Shown piece after piece: positions 60,965 through 64,000 of a DNA stretch of 64,000 nucleotides (within the stretch, counting starts at the first letter, position 1; each line of letters starts with the position of its first letter). The stretch is taken from positions 186,001 through 250,000 of the forward strand of contig VZSF01002918.1 of the NCBI GenBank assembly GCA_013398295.1, in the 5' to 3' direction. Source of the DNA: Chionis minor (Eukaryota; Chordata; Aves; Charadriiformes; Chionididae). Below the pieces are notes generated by a model. The model worked only from the letters and a program-made list of their open reading frames with translations, had not been told where the DNA came from and did not search any database. The position numbers were made by a program, and so were the translations under genes.

Positions 60965-62752
60965 GCCAACTTTTAAGGTGTCACTTGCAGCTGATGCTTC
61001 TCTTATGGGTGCCAAATCAACTGGCAAATGCACATCATGGTGTCATGCACTTTTCTCTCGGCTGTTGCCCTTGTTTAAGGAGGCACAGGTGGCTGAGAGA
61101 TGGCCTTGGCCAGGGGAAGCTCTCATCCCACACTTATCAGCAGGGAGGTGGCAGCAAGGAGCTGGGAACCTGCAGCGGCCTGTGAGGATGCACTGAGGGT
61201 CTGTGCAGCCTGCTGTAATGGGGGAGACTGCCTGGAACCAGCCCAAAGCCATGAAACTCTGGCAGAGCGAGCCGTTCACAAAGTCTTTCTGTTTCTATTC
61301 TGCTTGGTCCCTGGTCACTATTCAGTCCAGTCCAGATATTTTCTCTGTTTAAAATATATATTTGAGAAACATCTTGCTGTTCTGAATTTAGAAGCTTTTT
61401 GGTCATCTGCTGTAAAGGCAGAAAGTCCAGGCAGATCTAACTGAAATCTCAGGCCAAGCAGGATTCCTGTCACAAACTGTCAGGTCCTTAAGCTTTCACA
61501 CAGTTAAAATGAGCAAAGATGCCGATGTGAGTAGTTGAAGGATGTGTAGGGGAGGCTAATGCTAAGTAACCTGAAAGACGTCTCTGATTTGAATGGGTTT
61601 ATGTTCTGTTTCTGAAACAGCCCCCATATTTTTGGATGCTTTGGTTCAAATCTGGGCAGCCTGTGATTAGTCTTTTGCTGCTTAATTGAACCAGAAAAAG
61701 GCCTAATGGAGTTACTGTTAAACTAAATCAAAAGACTGTAATTGCTTCAAAGTGTTGGAGTTCAAATATTTGAATACTCTATGATTTTAGGGAAATACCA
61801 TTTTAGTTTAGAATCAGACATCTTTGTGCTGTATTTTTGCATGCTAACTTTCCTTCAAATATTTACAATGTTTTCAGGATAAGGTGAACCAGAGAATTGC
61901 TAAAAAATAAACAACAATATCCAAATAACAAATACTTGTTACAGTTGATTGCTGTCTTTGTTCTGTTTTATGTGGGCAATATTTTAGCATCTTGTAGAAT
62001 GCTAATACTTCAAAATACTTAGCTCAGTAATCAAATCTGCTAGTATTTCTTATTTTATAGATACTGGTAACAATATATTTCCTACTTTCATGTCACAAAA
62101 GTAATATTAAATCCTACAGCAGCCTAGAACATGGTGATCTGAGGAGGAGCGGAGAAGGGGATGGTTGGACGCAAAAGTGTTCTGGTGCTCTCCAGCCTAT
62201 ACTCAGCTCCTTACAGATCTTAAGAGGTAACAGCTGATGTAATTGTGAATGTGTTTGTGATGGCTCTTCCACTTTCTATGCTGAGATGCTCCCAACACTA
62301 GGAAGAATTTTTTAATAAGCAGTTACTTGCACAATAATATTTTCAGAGTAAGTTTTAAAGAGTCGTACTGGCAGCTGTGTGGAAACGATTTGGCTATTAT
62401 TTTGCTGCATAAATTCTTTATAAAGACCTGAGAAAAATGTTCTCAGTTCTGTTCCCCAAAAAAGTAATCTTGAATAGAAGGTAGTTATAGTGTCTTTGGT
62501 CTCAAATGTGCACACACAAGTAAGCTCAATATTGCTTTCGTAAGCATATCTGTGAATGAACACAGAGATCTGAAAATATGTACTTGCCAGAGCTAAGCAA
62601 CCCAAATTGTAGTAGTACTTTCCTGCTAAAAGTAGGCATTTCTTTTTAATGACAATTATTGGAATTACATTTCTGACTTATTGATGAATTAAGAAAAGCA
62701 AACATATATTTGGTCACGCTGTCTTTTAAAAATAGCTTTCTTTTACTCGTAG
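60965..62752. other. noncoding stretch
   Basis: GC-rich to about 61.3 kb with overlapping motif-free open frames on both strands, then AT-rich. No gene or known repeat is accepted. Confidence 0.5.
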
Positions 62753-62841
62753 GCATGGATCAATGAAAGATATGGAAAAAATTACAACTATTGTACCTAG
62801 AGCAGAGAGTTTTTTTCAAGCTAATCCTTACCAGAAAGCAA
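62753..62841 (+). CDS. possible coding exon of a downstream gene
   Basis: The acceptor ctttcttttactcgtag and donor AAAGCAA|gtaagc bound 89 nt. Only one frame is open: one base, then 29 codons including MKDMEKITTIVPRAESFF and NPYQKA, leaving phase 1. The composition looks like protein. No partner exon is visible in the last 1.2 kb, and the unidentified gene to the left has already reached its stop codon, so this would belong to another gene or be chance. Confidence 0.33.
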
Positions 62842-64000
62842 GTAAGCAAGCAACATTTTTCTTATGTTTGTTATGGCTACGGAATAATCTTTAAAATATG
62901 ATATGTGGTAGCATGCCAGAAAGTCATACGTTAATAAAAGACTTTGAAAACTTCATAATATTTGGATGTGAGGGGGAAAGACTAATTTAGTTGAAAGATT
63001 TACACAAAGCAATCCTCTTGTTGATGTCTGATCCCAGATTTAACTATGTTATTGAGATACCATTCAAAATCTATGCTTGTGTGTATTCCCAAATCTTCAT
63101 GACAAAAGAGTAAAAGGCTCACTCTTATGACAAAGATCTGGTAATTATTGTTTTTGCCCTGTAAGATTGCATTGACTGCTTACTTACCTTTTTCTAATGA
63201 TGTAATGCTGTTTGACAAGTTTGAACCATCACACCAAGTTCTTCAGGTTGGTTCCCACCTCCCTCCCCCACATGCAGGCTGATAAGTGACTGAAGAGCAA
63301 CTGCTGAAAGAAGACACAATGATAGTTGCCCTATAAATATTTACACCTCTGGCCTTATGCTGACATTTGTTTACATTTTGATTGAATTTCAAGATAAATT
63401 ATATGAGGGAGGAAAGGAACGATCAAAACCCTTCAGTGACATTTGGAAAATGTTCCTTGATTTTACATTTAATAAATGAGCATATGTAAAAGGCAGTTAA
63501 GTTTTGCTTATAGGAAGCAGAGTTGTTTAATTCAACCACAGCTTCCATCAGACATGGCTAGGCCAAGAGCAGAGCCACTTAGAGATGGGTAGAGAATAAA
63601 AACCCCCTTCGAGAGGGGTAGAATGCTGCTTCTCTGCGATGGATTGGATAGATACAAAACAGAATAGAAAGTATATAGATTGCATATAATGTAATGGAGG
63701 AGGTGGGAAGATGACCATTGCTGAACTAAGAGGTTCCAGGCAGAATTTTGAGCTTCTTGTTCATGGTTTATCCCTCTTGGGTCAAATCTTTCCATAAGAA
63801 GAAGGGATTTAAGAAGATCAAGGAAAGCGAAGGGAACTCTTTATCTGTGATATCATGTTGTTCCCACCAAATGGTTTTCCTTGAATTTAGAATTGTTCAT
63901 TGGGAAGAATTAGTTTTGGGAATACTAAAGCTATAATTAGGGGAGTAGATGAACTGAGGAATTTCTCTTAATTTTATATAACTAATATGGAGATAGAGAA
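62842..64000. other. noncoding stretch, right end
   Basis: AT-rich, without a supported gene or repeat. If 62753-62841 is an exon, this is the start of its intron. Confidence 0.55.

Noticed and set aside
1..64000. CRISPR array, operon, phage or toxin-antitoxin type system
   Set aside because: No regularly spaced repeats, no dense co-directional genes and no ribosome-binding-site pattern are present. The CR1 elements identify the DNA as avian.

Overview
The window looks like bird nuclear DNA. It is AT-rich, has no operons or dense genes, and carries four recognisable CR1 LINE 3' ends (7921-8096 minus, 21874-22270 plus, 35304-35840 minus, 57711-58190 minus). Their sequence, including the octamer-like 3' terminus related to ATTCTATGA, is the form typical of avian genomes. 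No species can be named. Nearly all of the window is intronic or intergenic. Most open frames of 60-155 codons are what chance gives in 64 kb.

The best protein-coding evidence is a plus-strand gene tail. Exon 49673-49812 (140 nt) has one open frame, a pyrimidine-rich acceptor and a CAG|gtaagg donor. It ends in phase 2, and 51971-52034 continues that frame to a TAA stop. I do not recognise the protein. Possible upstream exons (3597-3676, 5239-5277, 20401-20468) keep the reading phase into 49673, but each is weak alone. Other exon-like segments (15002, 38115, 62753 and an open run at 1021) are listed as unproven.

Transposon remnants dominate the rest. Besides the four younger CR1 pieces there are two much older CR1/L3-like LINE remnants: 45690-46165 on the minus strand, and about 53230-54320 on the plus strand. 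In the second, a reverse-transcriptase region is still readable but its catalytic Asp-Asp is gone. A probable solo endogenous-retrovirus LTR lies at 60381-60964 on the plus strand, with a TATA-like box and a degraded poly(A) signal. Four small pieces resemble an old MIR-type or palindromic amniote repeat. Simple A-, T- and GT-rich tracts, G-quadruplex-type runs, short perfect hairpins and small tandem duplications are scattered through the window.

By region: 1-20 kb is largely noncoding, with hairpins, a CR1 end and weak exon candidates. The 20-23 kb part is GC-richer, with the best upstream exon candidate and a CR1 end. From 23 to 45 kb is AT-rich and mostly featureless apart from repeats and a possible POU/SOX site. 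From 45 to 54.3 kb the gene tail sits between the two ancient LINE remnants. From 54 to 64 kb there is a CR1 end, the LTR in a GC-rich block, and one more possible exon. I found no RNA gene, CRISPR array or new biological system that the sequence can support.
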